A stretch of DNA of 64,000 nucleotides from Enterobacteriaceae bacterium 4M9 (GCA_010092695.1 JAADJJ010000001.1:3968001-4032000); one strand, 5' to 3'; positions 8,843-18,734 are shown, counted from the first letter of the stretch. Notes: generated from the letters alone by a model not told the origin. Numbers and translations are program-made.

Positions 8843-9631
8843 TTAGCGAATCAGGCCGCGGGTGGAGCGCGCGAAGAAGTCAGTGAACAGCTTCACCTCT
8901 TCATGCTGTGCTGCCAACGCTTCAATCTCCGGCTTCGCCTCTTCCAGCGTTTTGCCGCTGCGATAGAGCAGCTTGTACGCGTTACGGATGGCGTGCAGGG
9001 CATCTTTGCTAAAGCCACGACGCTTGAGACCTTCGATATTCACACCGAACGGCGTAGCATGGTTGCCCTGGGCAATAACATATGGCGGTACGTCCTGGGC
9101 AACGCCGGAACAGCCGCCAACCATAACGTGCGCACCGATGATGCAGAACTGATGCACCGCAGTCATGCCGCCAATAATAGCGAAGTCGTCCACGCTAACG
9201 TGGCCTGCAAGCGTTGCGTTATTCGCGAGGATACAGCGGCTACCGACCTGGCAATCATGCGCCACGTGCGCATTGATCATCAGCAGGTTGTCGCTACCCA
9301 CCTTCGTTAACCCACCGCCCTGCTCGGTCCCGCGGTGAATGGTGACGCTTTCGCGAATGCGGTTACGATCGCCAATTTCCACACGGGTCGGCTCACCAGC
9401 ATATTTCAGATCCTGGTTAACTTCACCAATGGAAGTGAACTGATAGATCTGGTTATCCCGGCCAATTTTGGTGTGACCATTGACAACAACGTGTGATTTC
9501 AGCTCAGTACCTTCGCCGATTTCAACGTCAGGGCCAACCAGGCAATACGGGCCAATGCGAACGTTAGCGCCAATAACGGCGCCGTCTTCCACAATGGCGG
9601 TAGGATGAATAAAGGCGGATTTATCAATCAC
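8843..9631 (-). CDS. lpxA: UDP-N-acetylglucosamine acyltransferase
   Basis: LpxA adds the first hydroxyacyl chain in lipid A synthesis. The 262-residue protein consists of left-handed beta-helix hexapeptide repeats (IGANVRIG, VGPDVEIG and so on) followed by a helical tail. The catalytic histidine is at position 125 in AHVAHDC. It sits three bases after fabZ and directly before lpxB, so the cell makes hydroxyacyl-using enzymes from one transcript. Confidence 0.98.
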   Translation of the reverse strand: MIDKSAFIHPTAIVEDGAVIGANVRIGPYCLVGPDVEIGEGTELKSHVVVNGHTKIGRDNQIYQFTSIGEVNQDLKYAGEPTRVEIGDRNRIRESVTIHRGTEQGGGLTKVGSDNLLMINAHVAHDCQVGSRCILANNATLAGHVSVDDFAIIGGMTAVHQFCIIGAHVMVGGCSGVAQDVPPYVIAQGNHATPFGVNIEGLKRRGFSKDALHAIRNAYKLLYRSGKTLEEAKPEIEALAAQHEEVKLFTDFFARSTRGLIR

Positions 9632-9634
9632 GTA

Positions 9635-10090
9635 TCAGGCCTCCCGGTTACGGGCACACATCATCGTCGCTTCACAGACAACTTTACCGTCAACCGTCGC
9701 CACACCGCTAAAGCGCGTTACGCCACGGCGGGTTTTCTCGAAGGTCACTTCCATAATCATCTGATCGCCCGGAACAACCGGACGCTTGAAGCGTGCGTCG
9801 TCGATGCCCGCAAAATAGTAGAGTTCACCCGGCTCGAGTTTACCCATGCTTTTAAACGCCAGAATACCGGTAGCCTGAGCCATCGCTTCCAGAATCAGCA
9901 CACCGGGGAAAATCGGTTTGCCAGGGAAGTGGCCCTGGAAAAACGGTTCATTGACAGAAACATTCTTTACAGCGCGCAAAAAACGACCTTCTTCAAAGTC
10001 CAGCACACGGTCGACCAGCAAAAAAGGAAAACGGTGCGGCAGAAGCTCAAGAATCTCTTCAATGTGCAGAGTATGAGTGTCAGTAGTCAA
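9635..10090 (-). CDS. fabZ: 3-hydroxyacyl-ACP dehydratase FabZ
   Basis: FabZ dehydrates 3-hydroxyacyl-ACP and so competes with LpxA and LpxD for the same substrates. The 151-residue hot-dog-fold protein has the catalytic His54 in GHFPGKPIFPG and Glu68 in LEAMAQ. I chose the TTG start at 10090, preceded by GGAAGAG, because the reading then begins TTDTHTL and matches E. coli in length; E. coli fabZ also uses TTG. The open frame continues upstream to 10141 but that part is not conserved. Confidence 0.96.
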   Translation of the reverse strand: MTTDTHTLHIEEILELLPHRFPFLLVDRVLDFEEGRFLRAVKNVSVNEPFFQGHFPGKPIFPGVLILEAMAQATGILAFKSMGKLEPGELYYFAGIDDARFKRPVVPGDQMIMEVTFEKTRRGVTRFSGVATVDGKVVCEATMMCARNREA

Positions 10091-10200
10091 AATACTCTTC
10101 CTGTCTAATATAAAAAATAAAACGCAATATAACACGAACACGGCCTGCCGCGCTCCGGAGATCGCTGACAGGCCGCGAAACTGATTGCTGGACGCAGGTA

Positions 10201-11235
10201 TTATGCGCCGCTGGTATCCTGACTGACTTTACGCTCAAGCGCTTTCAGGCGTTTGCTCATTTCGTCAATATTCATGACCAGGGCTGCTGTTTTACGCCAG
10301 GCTTTATTCGGTTGCAGCGGAATACCCGAGGAATAAACACCCGGTTCCTTAATGGGGCGCATTACCATGCCCATACCGGTCACAGTAACCTTGTCGCAGA
10401 TTTCCATATGCCCGTTAATCACGCTGGCACCACCAATCATGCAGTAACGGCCAATTTTCAGGCTGCCTGCCATGATTACGCCACCGGCAACGGCAGTATT
10501 GTCGCCAATCACAACGTTGTGTGCAATCTGGCACTGGTTGTCGATGATGACGCCATTGCCAATCTGCGTGTCGTCCAGTGCGCCGCGGTCAATCGTAGTA
10601 CAGGCGCCGATCTCGACGCGAGAGCCGATGATAACGCGACCAAGCTGTGGGATCTTCACCCAGTTGCCGCGATCGTTAGCATAACCGAAACCGTCTGCGC
10701 CGATCACGGTACCCGACTGGATAAGACAGTGCTCACCAATCGTGATTTCGTGATATACGCTCACATTCGCCCACAGGCGAGTACCGGCACCAATGCAGGT
10801 ATTTTTACCCACAAAGCAGCCTGCGCCAATCACAACGTTATCACCCAACTCTACGCCAGACTCGATAACCGCATTGGCACCCACAGCAACATTCACGCCC
10901 AGTTTTGCCGTAGGGTCGATAACCGCACTGGGTGCAATATTTGCAGCCGGCTGCGGCGTTGAATCCAGAATTTGCGCCATGCGCGCGTAGGTCAGATAGG
11001 GGTTTTTCACCACCAGTGCCGCGCCTTTGGCCCAGGGTAAGTCGTCCTGAGTCATGACCACCGCTGACGCCTGGCAGTCTGCCAGGTGCTCGCGATAGCG
11101 CGGATTCACCATAAAAGTAATCTGTCCTGCCTGAGCGGACTGCATGGAAGCCACGCCGGTGATGGCAATATCGCCATCACCGTGCAGTTCAGCATCCAGC
11201 TCGAGGGCTAAGTCAGCCAGTCGAATGGATGGCAT
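10201..11235 (-). CDS. lpxD: UDP-3-O-(3-hydroxymyristoyl)glucosamine N-acyltransferase
   Basis: LpxD adds the N-linked hydroxyacyl chain, the third step of lipid A synthesis. The 344-residue protein has the N-terminal uridine-binding domain (MPSIRLADLA), a run of hexapeptide repeats forming a left-handed beta-helix, the catalytic His239 in CQIAHN, and a C-terminal helix. It follows skp by three bases; 110 bases separate it from fabZ. Confidence 0.97.
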   Translation of the reverse strand: MPSIRLADLALELDAELHGDGDIAITGVASMQSAQAGQITFMVNPRYREHLADCQASAVVMTQDDLPWAKGAALVVKNPYLTYARMAQILDSTPQPAANIAPSAVIDPTAKLGVNVAVGANAVIESGVELGDNVVIGAGCFVGKNTCIGAGTRLWANVSVYHEITIGEHCLIQSGTVIGADGFGYANDRGNWVKIPQLGRVIIGSRVEIGACTTIDRGALDDTQIGNGVIIDNQCQIAHNVVIGDNTAVAGGVIMAGSLKIGRYCMIGGASVINGHMEICDKVTVTGMGMVMRPIKEPGVYSSGIPLQPNKAWRKTAALVMNIDEMSKRLKALERKVSQDTSGA

Positions 11236-11238
11236 GAA

Positions 11239-11733
11239 TTATTTAACCTGCTTAAGCACATCAGAAGTGATGTCTTTAATGCTGCTGCTGTTGTAAGCAA
11301 CGGTGCTGGCGTCAACAACCAGGTCAATGCTCTGGTCATCTGCCACTTTCTTCACCGCACTCTGAATGCGCGTTACCAGCTTGCCACGCTCTTCATTAGA
11401 ACGGCGTGCACGATCCTGCTCGAAAGACTGCGCCTTGCTGGAGAAGCTTTCACGCTGGGTCATCACGTCTTTTTCCAGCTTGCTGCGCTCGCTCGCTTTC
11501 ATGGTTGCGCCATCACGCTGAAGACGCTGCATTTTGGTCTTCAGATCGCCTTCCATGCGCTGCAGCTCGCCTGCACGGCCTTTGAATTCATTTTCCAGAG
11601 TTTTGGAGACACCGGTGTTCTGCGCAACCTGCTGGAACAGGTTAGACATATTCACGATGGCAATTTTATCCGCTGCCTGCGCAGAGGTCGCCATGGCCAG
11701 GCCTACGCCGGCAGCAATTAACCACTTTTTCAC
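11239..11733 (-). CDS. skp: Periplasmic chaperone Skp
   Basis: Skp is a trimeric, jellyfish-shaped holdase that carries unfolded outer-membrane proteins to the BAM complex. The 164-residue precursor has a signal peptide ending in TSAQA, then the ADKIAIVNM start of the mature chain, a long charged coiled-coil and the DITSDVLKQVK ending. The start is GTG at 11733 with AGGAG seven bases upstream; the ORF open to 11847 runs into spacer sequence. It lies directly downstream of bamA. Confidence 0.96.
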   Translation of the reverse strand: MKKWLIAAGVGLAMATSAQAADKIAIVNMSNLFQQVAQNTGVSKTLENEFKGRAGELQRMEGDLKTKMQRLQRDGATMKASERSKLEKDVMTQRESFSSKAQSFEQDRARRSNEERGKLVTRIQSAVKKVADDQSIDLVVDASTVAYNSSSIKDITSDVLKQVK

Positions 11734-11783
11734 TATAAACTCCTTACCATGCCATATATACCCGAAGGTACGTTTCAGCTTAA

Positions 11784-11805
11784 TCGGGCGGAAAATTCCG
11801 CCCGA
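11784..11805 (-). other. Hairpin in the bamA-skp spacer
   Basis: A near-perfect inverted repeat (TCGGGCGGAA and its complement) lies midway between the bamA stop and the skp start. There is no T-run, so an mRNA-stability or partial attenuation role is more likely than full termination. Confidence 0.6.
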
Positions 11806-11847
11806 AAATGTCGCTACACTGAATTCACATTCCCTTGTCGCGAGCAA

Positions 11848-14253
11848 TTACCAGGTTTTACCAATGTTAAACTGGAACTGCTCTGCTTTGTCTCCATCGT
11901 ATTTCTTGAACGGCTGGGCGTAGGAGAAGACCAGCGGCCCCAATGGCGACATCCACTGCAGTGCAAGACCGGCAGACATACGAATGTTGCTCGGTTCGCT
12001 GTAGTCAGGAATACCTGCTGCACGGGTTGCTGCCGTGTTTTCCCAGTTGGTATCCCAGACCGTACCGGCATCCACAAACAGAGAAGTACGAACCGAGTTG
12101 GCGTATTTCTCGCTAATGAATGGCGTAGGCGTAATCAGCTCAAGGCTGGCAACACCCATGGCGTTACCACCGATAGCATCATCGGAATTACACAGCGATG
12201 CGCTGTTACAGTTGTTGGTATTCGGGCCGTAGTAGGCAGCTTTTGGACCAATGTTATTGGTCTGGAAGCCACGCACTGAGCTCGAACCACCTGCGTAGAA
12301 GTTCTCGTAGAACGGCATTTCTTTACTGCCCAGACCGTCGCCATAGCCCCAACGGGTACGCCCCAGCACAACCCAAGTGCGGTCTTCATTGAGCGGCATA
12401 TAGCTTGCCGTATCCAGCGTAACTTTATAGAACTCGTTGTCCGACCCCGGAATCGTCACTTTACCATTCAGGTTCACGCGGTTCCCTTTGGTCGGGAAGA
12501 AGCCACGGTCGAGGTTGTTAAACGTCCAGCCGTAGTTAAACGTGAAGTCGTCTGCCGAGAAGTCATTATTCGTTGACGTGGTGTTCGGGTTTTTGCCCTG
12601 AGAATCCAGGTAACGCCACATCGCAATCTGCGGTTGCATGTCGGACAGGTCGTTATGAACGTAACCCAGACCTACACGCAGCGAGTTGTACTCGTTGATT
12701 GGGAAGCCCAGCGTACCGTCAAGGCCATAGCTCTTGTTGGTATACGTTGAGAGGTCTGCATCATCCGCTTTAAAGTCGTTATAGAAAATACGACCACCGA
12801 GGCTCACGCCATCAACCGTAAAATACGGGTTGGTAACGGCAAGTTCGGTATACGTCTGGTAGGAGTTTTTGGTACCGTTGATGCCGACAGAGTAGCCAGT
12901 GCCCAGCCAGTTATCCTGCTGAATACCCGCCTGGAAGCTCACGCCACTTTCCGTACCGTAACCCACGCCAAAGTTCAGGCTACCGGTGTTACGCTCTTTG
13001 ACTTTATAGACCAGATCAACCTGGTCCGGGCTGCCCGGCACGCGCTGCGTGTCGACATCCACCGTCTCGAAGTAACCAGTACGGTTAAGACGCTCTTTAC
13101 CCTGGTCAACCAGGTCACTGCCGAGCCACGCCCCTTCCATCTGGCGCATTTCACGGCGCAGAACGGAATCTTTTGAGGTGTCGTTACCGGCAAAGCGAAT
13201 TTTGCGCACGTAATAACGGTTACCGGAATCCACACTGACGTGCAGCTTCACGGTTTTATCGGCATCGTTAATTTCTGGCTGCGTCATTACGCGCGGATAG
13301 GCGTAACCATAACGACCCAGCAGTTTTTTGATGTCGTCTTCCATGCGGGTCACTTTAGTGCCGTTATACAGCTCGCCTGGTTGAATTTTAGTCAGGCTTT
13401 CAATTTCGGCAGAGTGGCCCGCCAGGTTGCCGTTCACCGCAACGCCTGCAATCTTGTACTGATCGCCTTCGGTCACGTTGATGGTAACGTAGATCCCCTT
13501 CTTATCCGGGGTCAGGCTAACCTGAGTGGAATCGATATTGAAACGGGCATAGCCCCTGTCGAGGTAGAAGCTGCGCAGGGTTTCAAGGTCACCCGCCAGT
13601 TTCTGCTTCTGGTATTTACGATCGCCGACCAGGTTCCACCACGGCACTTCATCACGCAGCTGGAAGCGGGAAATGAGTTCTTCGGTGCTGTAGGCGTGGT
13701 TGCCAACAATGTTGATCTGTTGGATCTTCGCCGACACACCTTCCTGGAACACCAGCTTCAGGTCTACGCGGTTACGCGGCAGCGGTGTCACAACCGCTTT
13801 CACGCTGGCGCTGTATTTACCGACGCTGTAGTAGAAATCTTCCAGCCCTTTTTCGATATCGGACAAGGTGGTGCGGTCAAGGGATTCCCCCACGCGCACG
13901 CCAGAAGCCTCAAGGTTCTGCTTGAGCATGTCATCCTTGACCGACTTGTTGCCGGTGAAGGTGATGCTGGCGATTGTCGGGCGTTCTTTGACCTGAACCA
14001 GTAGTGTTTCACCGTCGCGCAGAACACGTACGTCCTCAAAGTTACCTGTGGCGAACAGCGAACGGATAGTATTACTGATGTCATCATCAGTGACCGTATC
14101 GCCAACGCGAACAGGCATGCTAAGGAGGGCCGCACCAACGGCGACTCGCTGCAGGCCTTCGAAATGAATATCTCTCACTACGAACCCGTCTGCACCGTAA
14201 ACGGTGGCGCTGCTGAAGAGCAGCGACGCTATGAGCAACTTTTTCATCGCCAT
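11848..14253 (-). CDS. bamA: Outer membrane protein assembly factor BamA
   Basis: BamA is the central beta-barrel of the BAM complex, which inserts outer-membrane proteins. The 801-residue precursor has a signal peptide (MAMKKLLIAS...VYGA), five POTRA domains beginning FVVRDIHFEGLQRV, and a C-terminal Omp85 barrel with the lid-lock VRGF motif (SSVRGFQTN) and a final aromatic residue (NIGKTW). It is a little shorter than the 810 residues of E. coli, with differences in extracellular loops. It lies between rseP and skp, the conserved order. Confidence 0.98.
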   Translation of the reverse strand: MAMKKLLIASLLFSSATVYGADGFVVRDIHFEGLQRVAVGAALLSMPVRVGDTVTDDDISNTIRSLFATGNFEDVRVLRDGETLLVQVKERPTIASITFTGNKSVKDDMLKQNLEASGVRVGESLDRTTLSDIEKGLEDFYYSVGKYSASVKAVVTPLPRNRVDLKLVFQEGVSAKIQQINIVGNHAYSTEELISRFQLRDEVPWWNLVGDRKYQKQKLAGDLETLRSFYLDRGYARFNIDSTQVSLTPDKKGIYVTINVTEGDQYKIAGVAVNGNLAGHSAEIESLTKIQPGELYNGTKVTRMEDDIKKLLGRYGYAYPRVMTQPEINDADKTVKLHVSVDSGNRYYVRKIRFAGNDTSKDSVLRREMRQMEGAWLGSDLVDQGKERLNRTGYFETVDVDTQRVPGSPDQVDLVYKVKERNTGSLNFGVGYGTESGVSFQAGIQQDNWLGTGYSVGINGTKNSYQTYTELAVTNPYFTVDGVSLGGRIFYNDFKADDADLSTYTNKSYGLDGTLGFPINEYNSLRVGLGYVHNDLSDMQPQIAMWRYLDSQGKNPNTTSTNNDFSADDFTFNYGWTFNNLDRGFFPTKGNRVNLNGKVTIPGSDNEFYKVTLDTASYMPLNEDRTWVVLGRTRWGYGDGLGSKEMPFYENFYAGGSSSVRGFQTNNIGPKAAYYGPNTNNCNSASLCNSDDAIGGNAMGVASLELITPTPFISEKYANSVRTSLFVDAGTVWDTNWENTAATRAAGIPDYSEPSNIRMSAGLALQWMSPLGPLVFSYAQPFKKYDGDKAEQFQFNIGKTW

Positions 14254-14284
14254 CGTTGTTATGCGTTCTTCCTAACCCAACTCT

Positions 14285-15637
14285 CTATAACCGAGAGAAA
14301 TCATTGAAAAGTGCAAGCCCCATTAACAGCACCAGCAGTATTGAGCCAATGCGATAACTAAAGTCTTGAACTCGCTCGGAAACCGGTCCGCCTTTTAGCT
14401 TTTCAATCGCCAAAAACAGCAAGTGTCCACCATCCAGAACAGGCAGCGGGAACAGGTTAATTATCCCCAGGTTGACGCTGATAAGCGCCAAAAACATGAG
14501 GAAGTAGATGACCCCGTACTCCGCTGAAACACCTGCCCCCTGCGCGATGGAGATAGGCCCACTGAGGTTATTCAGTTTAACATCACCGGTTAGTAATTTC
14601 CCCAGCATATTCACCGTCAGCTTCATCAGTTGCCACGTCTTTTCCGTAGCAACGATTGCGGCATTAAACGGCCCATACTGGCGCACAGTTTTGTACTCTT
14701 GCGGCAGAGGAATCAGCGTAGGGACCACCCCGGCGAACCCTTCTGCCTTTGCTTTACCCGGTTTTGTATCCGGTATCAGCGTCAAAGACAAGGAGTTACC
14801 CTGCCTTTCAATATTCAGTTGTAACTCGCGCCCTGGGTTGTCGCGCACCAGGTTTACAAAAACCGCCCATGTTGTGAGCGGCTGCCCCTCGACTTTAGCG
14901 ATCCTGTCCCCGGCTTGCAAACCGGCTTTGCTGGCCGCAGAGTCTGGCTGAACTTCTGCCAGCACCGGGTCAATACTCGGCCCGCGCGGAATAAGCCCCA
15001 GCGATGTCACAGGATCCTGGCGGTCCGGCTCAAAATGCCAGTTGCGCAGATCGAGACGTTTTTCACGGCGATCATCGGTTCCAAAGGGTGCCACAGTCAC
15101 CGTCGCTGACGCATCACCAATTTTGCCGATTAATGCCAGGCGTACAGCATCCCAGTCTGGCGTTTCGATACCGTCAATCGCTTTAAGTTCCATGCCGGGC
15201 GCAATTTGTGCCTGCGATGCGAGCGAATCGGCGGTTATTTCACCAATTACGGGGCGAACGCTGGGTACACCCATCATAAAGACGAGCCAGTATGCAAAGA
15301 CAGCAAACAGGAAATTCGCAACAGGACCGGCGGCGATAATCGCTGCACGCTGAGAGACGCTTTTATTGTTGAAGGCCTGGTGGCGCAACTCCGGTACCAC
15401 CGGCTCTACACGCTCATCGAGCATTTTAACGTAGCCGCCAAGCGGAATCAGCGCGAGGACAAATTCAGTACCGCGCTTATCGGTACGGCTGTACAGCGCT
15501 TTACCAAAACCTATCGAAAACCGTTCAACGCGCACGCCGCAGCGCCGGGCAACCCAGAAATGGCCAAACTCATGCACGGTGATAAGAATCCCCAGTGCAA
15601 CGATAAATGCAGCCAGGTTCCAGAGAATGCTCAGCAT
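14285..15637 (-). CDS. rseP: Site-2 protease RseP
   Basis: RseP cuts the anti-sigma factor RseA inside the membrane after DegS cleavage, releasing sigma-E, and also clears signal peptide remnants. The 450-residue length matches E. coli. The zinc motif HEFGH is at 22-26, two PDZ domains fill the periplasmic middle part, and the third zinc ligand is in the C-terminal LFPLPVLDGGH segment. I chose the ATG at 15637 (MLSILWN) over the longer frame to 15685, which overlaps the cdsA end. Confidence 0.96.
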   Translation of the reverse strand: MLSILWNLAAFIVALGILITVHEFGHFWVARRCGVRVERFSIGFGKALYSRTDKRGTEFVLALIPLGGYVKMLDERVEPVVPELRHQAFNNKSVSQRAAIIAAGPVANFLFAVFAYWLVFMMGVPSVRPVIGEITADSLASQAQIAPGMELKAIDGIETPDWDAVRLALIGKIGDASATVTVAPFGTDDRREKRLDLRNWHFEPDRQDPVTSLGLIPRGPSIDPVLAEVQPDSAASKAGLQAGDRIAKVEGQPLTTWAVFVNLVRDNPGRELQLNIERQGNSLSLTLIPDTKPGKAKAEGFAGVVPTLIPLPQEYKTVRQYGPFNAAIVATEKTWQLMKLTVNMLGKLLTGDVKLNNLSGPISIAQGAGVSAEYGVIYFLMFLALISVNLGIINLFPLPVLDGGHLLFLAIEKLKGGPVSERVQDFSYRIGSILLVLLMGLALFNDFSRL

Positions 15638-15647
15638 GGATATGTCC

Positions 15648-16506
15648 TTAAAAGGTCCGAAAAACCAACAGCAGCAGGCAGGCAAAGACCGGCACGGCCG
15701 CCGTCAGGCTATCGATACGATCAAGCACGCCGCCGTGCCCCGGAATTAGATGTCCGCTGTCTTTAATACCCGCTTCGCGTTTGAACATGCTTTCCGTCAG
15801 GTCACCCAGCACAGAGACCAGAGCCGCCGCAACAGAGCACACCAGCAGCACAGATGGCGCAATATCCAGATGCGTCAGCGCACCGAAGATCCACGCAATC
15901 ACCGCCGCAGTCAGCAAACCGCCCACAAAACCCTGCCAGGTTTTACCTGGCGAGACTTTCGGTGCGAGCTTATGTTTGCCAAACATTTTGCCAAACACGT
16001 ATGCGCCGGAATCCGCGCCCCAGACCAGCACCATCACATAGAGCAGCCAGATAGCGCCCGTGTAATGATTGGTGTCGTAGTGCCAGTTGCGCAGCACCAC
16101 CATGCCCCAGAAAAAACGGCACAATGGTCAGTAAGCCAAAAATGAGACGCAGAACGCGAGATCCTCGCCATGCGGCGGCAGAACCGGGGTACGTCAGCAC
16201 CATCAGCAGCGCCACTATCCACCAGGCAAGGGATGCCCACAGCACGCCGTCAATAATCGGCACGCCGGCACTTTGATGATATTCGGGGAGAACAAACAAC
16301 ATGGCTGCCAGCAGCAGACCACACAACACGGCAAGCCAGACGCGCTGCGAACGGCTTGCAAAGCCGCTAAGCTGGCCCCACTCCCAGGCTGCAAGCATGC
16401 AGACAATCAGAGTGGTAATAGCAAAACCCACCGGCGGTAGCCACAGCAGGGCGGCAATAACGGCGGGAATTAACACGAGCGCGGAAATCAGGCGATACTT
16501 TAGCAA
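15648..16506 (-). pseudogene. cdsA: cdsA, phosphatidate cytidylyltransferase, interrupted by a one-base frameshift
   Basis: CdsA makes CDP-diacylglycerol, the precursor of all major phospholipids, in the inner membrane. The first part (16506 down to about 16117) reads MLKYRLISALVL up to LTIVPFF in one frame; the rest (from about 16116 to 15648) continues FFWGMVVLRNWHYD up to LLLVFRTF in another. The junction is a run of six T on the coding strand (A6 at 16111-16116) where five would keep the frame. Removing one base gives 285 residues, the exact E. coli length, with the CDS signature region (LGDLTESMFKREAGIKDSGHL) intact. Since cdsA is essential in E. coli, a sequencing or assembly error is the most likely cause. 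Confidence 0.9.
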
Positions 16507-16518
16507 AAGCGACCCCCA

Positions 16519-17277
16519 TCAGGCATTGCTGCCACCCGGTGTCGTTCCACCAAAACGTCTTTCGCGGTTTGCAAAGGCATGTAGTGCACCTTCAAAATCT
16601 TGTTCATCGAAATCGGGCCAGAGAACATCAGTAAAGTAGAGTTCAGCATAGGCTATCTGCCACAGCAAAAAATTGCTGATGCGATGCTCTCCCCCTGTCC
16701 TTATTACTAAATCCACAGGGACCAGTTCGCTCATGCAGATTTGCTGACTCAGCATTTCTTCATCAATCTGGTCCGGGCTTAACTGCCCTTTCTGAACCAG
16801 ACTCGCAAGCTGCTTTACTCCCTGAAGAATATCCCAACGACCGCCGTAGTTGGCGGCGATATTCAGCGTCAGCCCGGTATTCTGGCTGGTCAGCGCTTCC
16901 GCTTTCTGGATGCGCTCCTGCAAACGCGAGTTAAATCGACCGGTGTCACCGATAACGCGTAAACGAACGTTGTTACGGTGCAGGTTTTTGACTTCACTGT
17001 CGAGCGCCCAGGTAAACAACTCCATCAGCGCACTGACTTCCTGCGCCGGGCGACTCCAGTTTTCACTACTGAAAGCATACAGCGTCAACGCGTCAATGCC
17101 ATTGTTCGCTGCGAAAACCACCGCGCGCCGCACGGATTTTGCGCCTGCCTTGTGGCCAAAGACTCTCATCTTCCCTTGTCTTTTTGCCCAACGGCCGTTG
17201 CCATCCATAATAATGGCAACATGGCGTGCACCGTGCGCGGGTGCGTTTTCGCTTAATGGTTGATTAGCAGACAACAT
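16519..17277 (-). CDS. uppS: Undecaprenyl diphosphate synthase
   Basis: UppS (IspU) extends farnesyl diphosphate by eight cis-isoprene units to make the C55 lipid carrier for peptidoglycan and O-antigen. The 252-residue protein has the catalytic DGNGRW at 25-30 and the HKAG, SSENWSRP and RTGGEHRISNFLLWQ motifs of cis-prenyltransferases. It lies 12 bases before cdsA and 185 bases after dxr on the same strand. Confidence 0.97.
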   Translation of the reverse strand: MLSANQPLSENAPAHGARHVAIIMDGNGRWAKRQGKMRVFGHKAGAKSVRRAVVFAANNGIDALTLYAFSSENWSRPAQEVSALMELFTWALDSEVKNLHRNNVRLRVIGDTGRFNSRLQERIQKAEALTSQNTGLTLNIAANYGGRWDILQGVKQLASLVQKGQLSPDQIDEEMLSQQICMSELVPVDLVIRTGGEHRISNFLLWQIAYAELYFTDVLWPDFDEQDFEGALHAFANRERRFGGTTPGGSNA

Positions 17278-17364
17278 AACGCGTTTAATTTCCCTGATAA
17301 GGATTTAGCGGTTCAGGAATACAGAAGCCTTCACGTAGAAAAGCCGTGTTAAACCACGGCATTA

Positions 17365-17401
17365 CCACCAGATACACATCGTTGATGTGTTTATCAGGTG
17401 G
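17365..17401 (-). other. Long imperfect hairpin between dxr and uppS
   Basis: CCACC...CACATC is followed by GTT and then GATGTG...GGTGG, giving an imperfect stem of about 16 bp in the 185-base dxr-uppS spacer. No T-run follows. A second small hairpin (CCGTG/CACGG) is next to it at 17344-17359. The function is unknown; it may be an RNA-processing or stability element. Confidence 0.5.
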
Positions 17402-17462
17402 CGCAGACTATATCACCGAAGCCCAGAGCTAACAAATATCGCAGGTTGTGCCTGCGCTAAAT

Positions 17463-18662
17463 TTAACACTTTGCATAACTCGCCAGCCAACTGGTGGCTG
17501 CCGCACGCGCCTCACGGTCCACCGCCTGCACGTCGTCCACGCTTTGTGGCTGCGCAAAATCGGTTTCATCCAGCACGGCGGCATTCAGTACGGCAATATC
17601 CGTAAAGCGGATGCGCTCATTGAGAAATGCCTCAACGGCCACTTCATTGGCTGCATTCAACGCCGTGGTTGCCGCCTGGCCATTATCAAAGGCCGTTATC
17701 GCAAGTTTCAGGCACGGATAGCGGTCGAAATCCGGGGCCATAAAGCTCAACGACCCTATCTGGCAAAAATCGAGCGGCTTAACTGCGGCATTTACGCGCG
17801 CCGGGTAGCCCATTGCATGGGCAATTGGCGTGCGCATATCTGGCTCACCGAGTTGGGCAAGCACGCTGCCGTCGCGATAACGCACCATAGAGTGGATCAC
17901 CGACTGCGGGTGGATGAGCACTTCCATCTGCGCGGCTGAGGCGTTAAACAACCAGCGAGCTTCAATGTATTCAAGACCTTTATTCATCATGGTGGCAGAG
18001 TCGACAGAGATTTTACGTCCCATCGCCCAGTTCGGATGGTTGCAGGCCTGCTCAGGCGTCATTGCCGCCAGCTCAGACACTGGCGAATTGCGAAACGGGC
18101 CACCAGATCCGGTGAGGATAACGGACTGGATACCGTTTTCCTCCAGGTCAGCGTATCCCAGGTTCCGCTGGATTGTTTCAGGCAAACTCTGAAAAATCGC
18201 ATTGTGTTCACTGTCGACCGGCAGCAGCTGTGCCCCACTTTGTTGCACAGCATCCATAAACAGTCTGCCACAGGTAACCAGTGACTCCTTATTAGCAAGC
18301 AGCACCTGCTTGCCCGCTCGAATAGCCGCCAGTGTCGGCAGCAAACCCGCAGCGCCCACGATAGCCGCCATCACCTGATGCACCTCATCAAGCTGCGCCA
18401 TTTCGCAGGCGGCTTTCTGACCGGCAAGTACCTGCGTGCGACTGCCACAAGCGCTCAGGCTTTCACGAAGCGCACGCGCGCTGGGCTCATCATCCATCAC
18501 CGCATAGCGCGGGCTGAATTCAAGACACTGCTCATGCATGCGGGCCACGTTTTTACCGGCCACGAGTGCCGTCACCGCGAACTGGTCAGGATTGTGGCGA
18601 ACCACGTCGAGCGTGCTGCAACCGATCGAGCCGGTTGAGCCAAGGATGGTCAACTGTTTCAT
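17463..18662 (-). CDS. dxr: 1-deoxy-D-xylulose 5-phosphate reductoisomerase
   Basis: Dxr (IspC) makes 2-C-methyl-D-erythritol 4-phosphate, the first committed step of the MEP isoprenoid pathway. The 399-residue protein has the NADPH-binding GSTGSIG at 8-14, the substrate and metal-binding region (LLPVDSEHNAIFQ, MNKGLEYIEARWLF) and the C-terminal helical domain. It lies upstream of uppS, another isoprenoid gene, as in E. coli. Confidence 0.97.
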   Translation of the reverse strand: MKQLTILGSTGSIGCSTLDVVRHNPDQFAVTALVAGKNVARMHEQCLEFSPRYAVMDDEPSARALRESLSACGSRTQVLAGQKAACEMAQLDEVHQVMAAIVGAAGLLPTLAAIRAGKQVLLANKESLVTCGRLFMDAVQQSGAQLLPVDSEHNAIFQSLPETIQRNLGYADLEENGIQSVILTGSGGPFRNSPVSELAAMTPEQACNHPNWAMGRKISVDSATMMNKGLEYIEARWLFNASAAQMEVLIHPQSVIHSMVRYRDGSVLAQLGEPDMRTPIAHAMGYPARVNAAVKPLDFCQIGSLSFMAPDFDRYPCLKLAITAFDNGQAATTALNAANEVAVEAFLNERIRFTDIAVLNAAVLDETDFAQPQSVDDVQAVDREARAAATSWLASYAKC

Positions 18663-18734
18663 TGGCGTTCTGAGGCCTGGGTGGTAGTCATCTGTATGCG
18701 GCGTACCGCATGCTCAAAGCAAAACGCCGCCAGC

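Noticed and set aside
8078..9310. A 410-codon plus-strand frame opposite lpxB and lpxA
   Set aside because: Antisense shadow of two intact lipid A genes; no recognisable domain.
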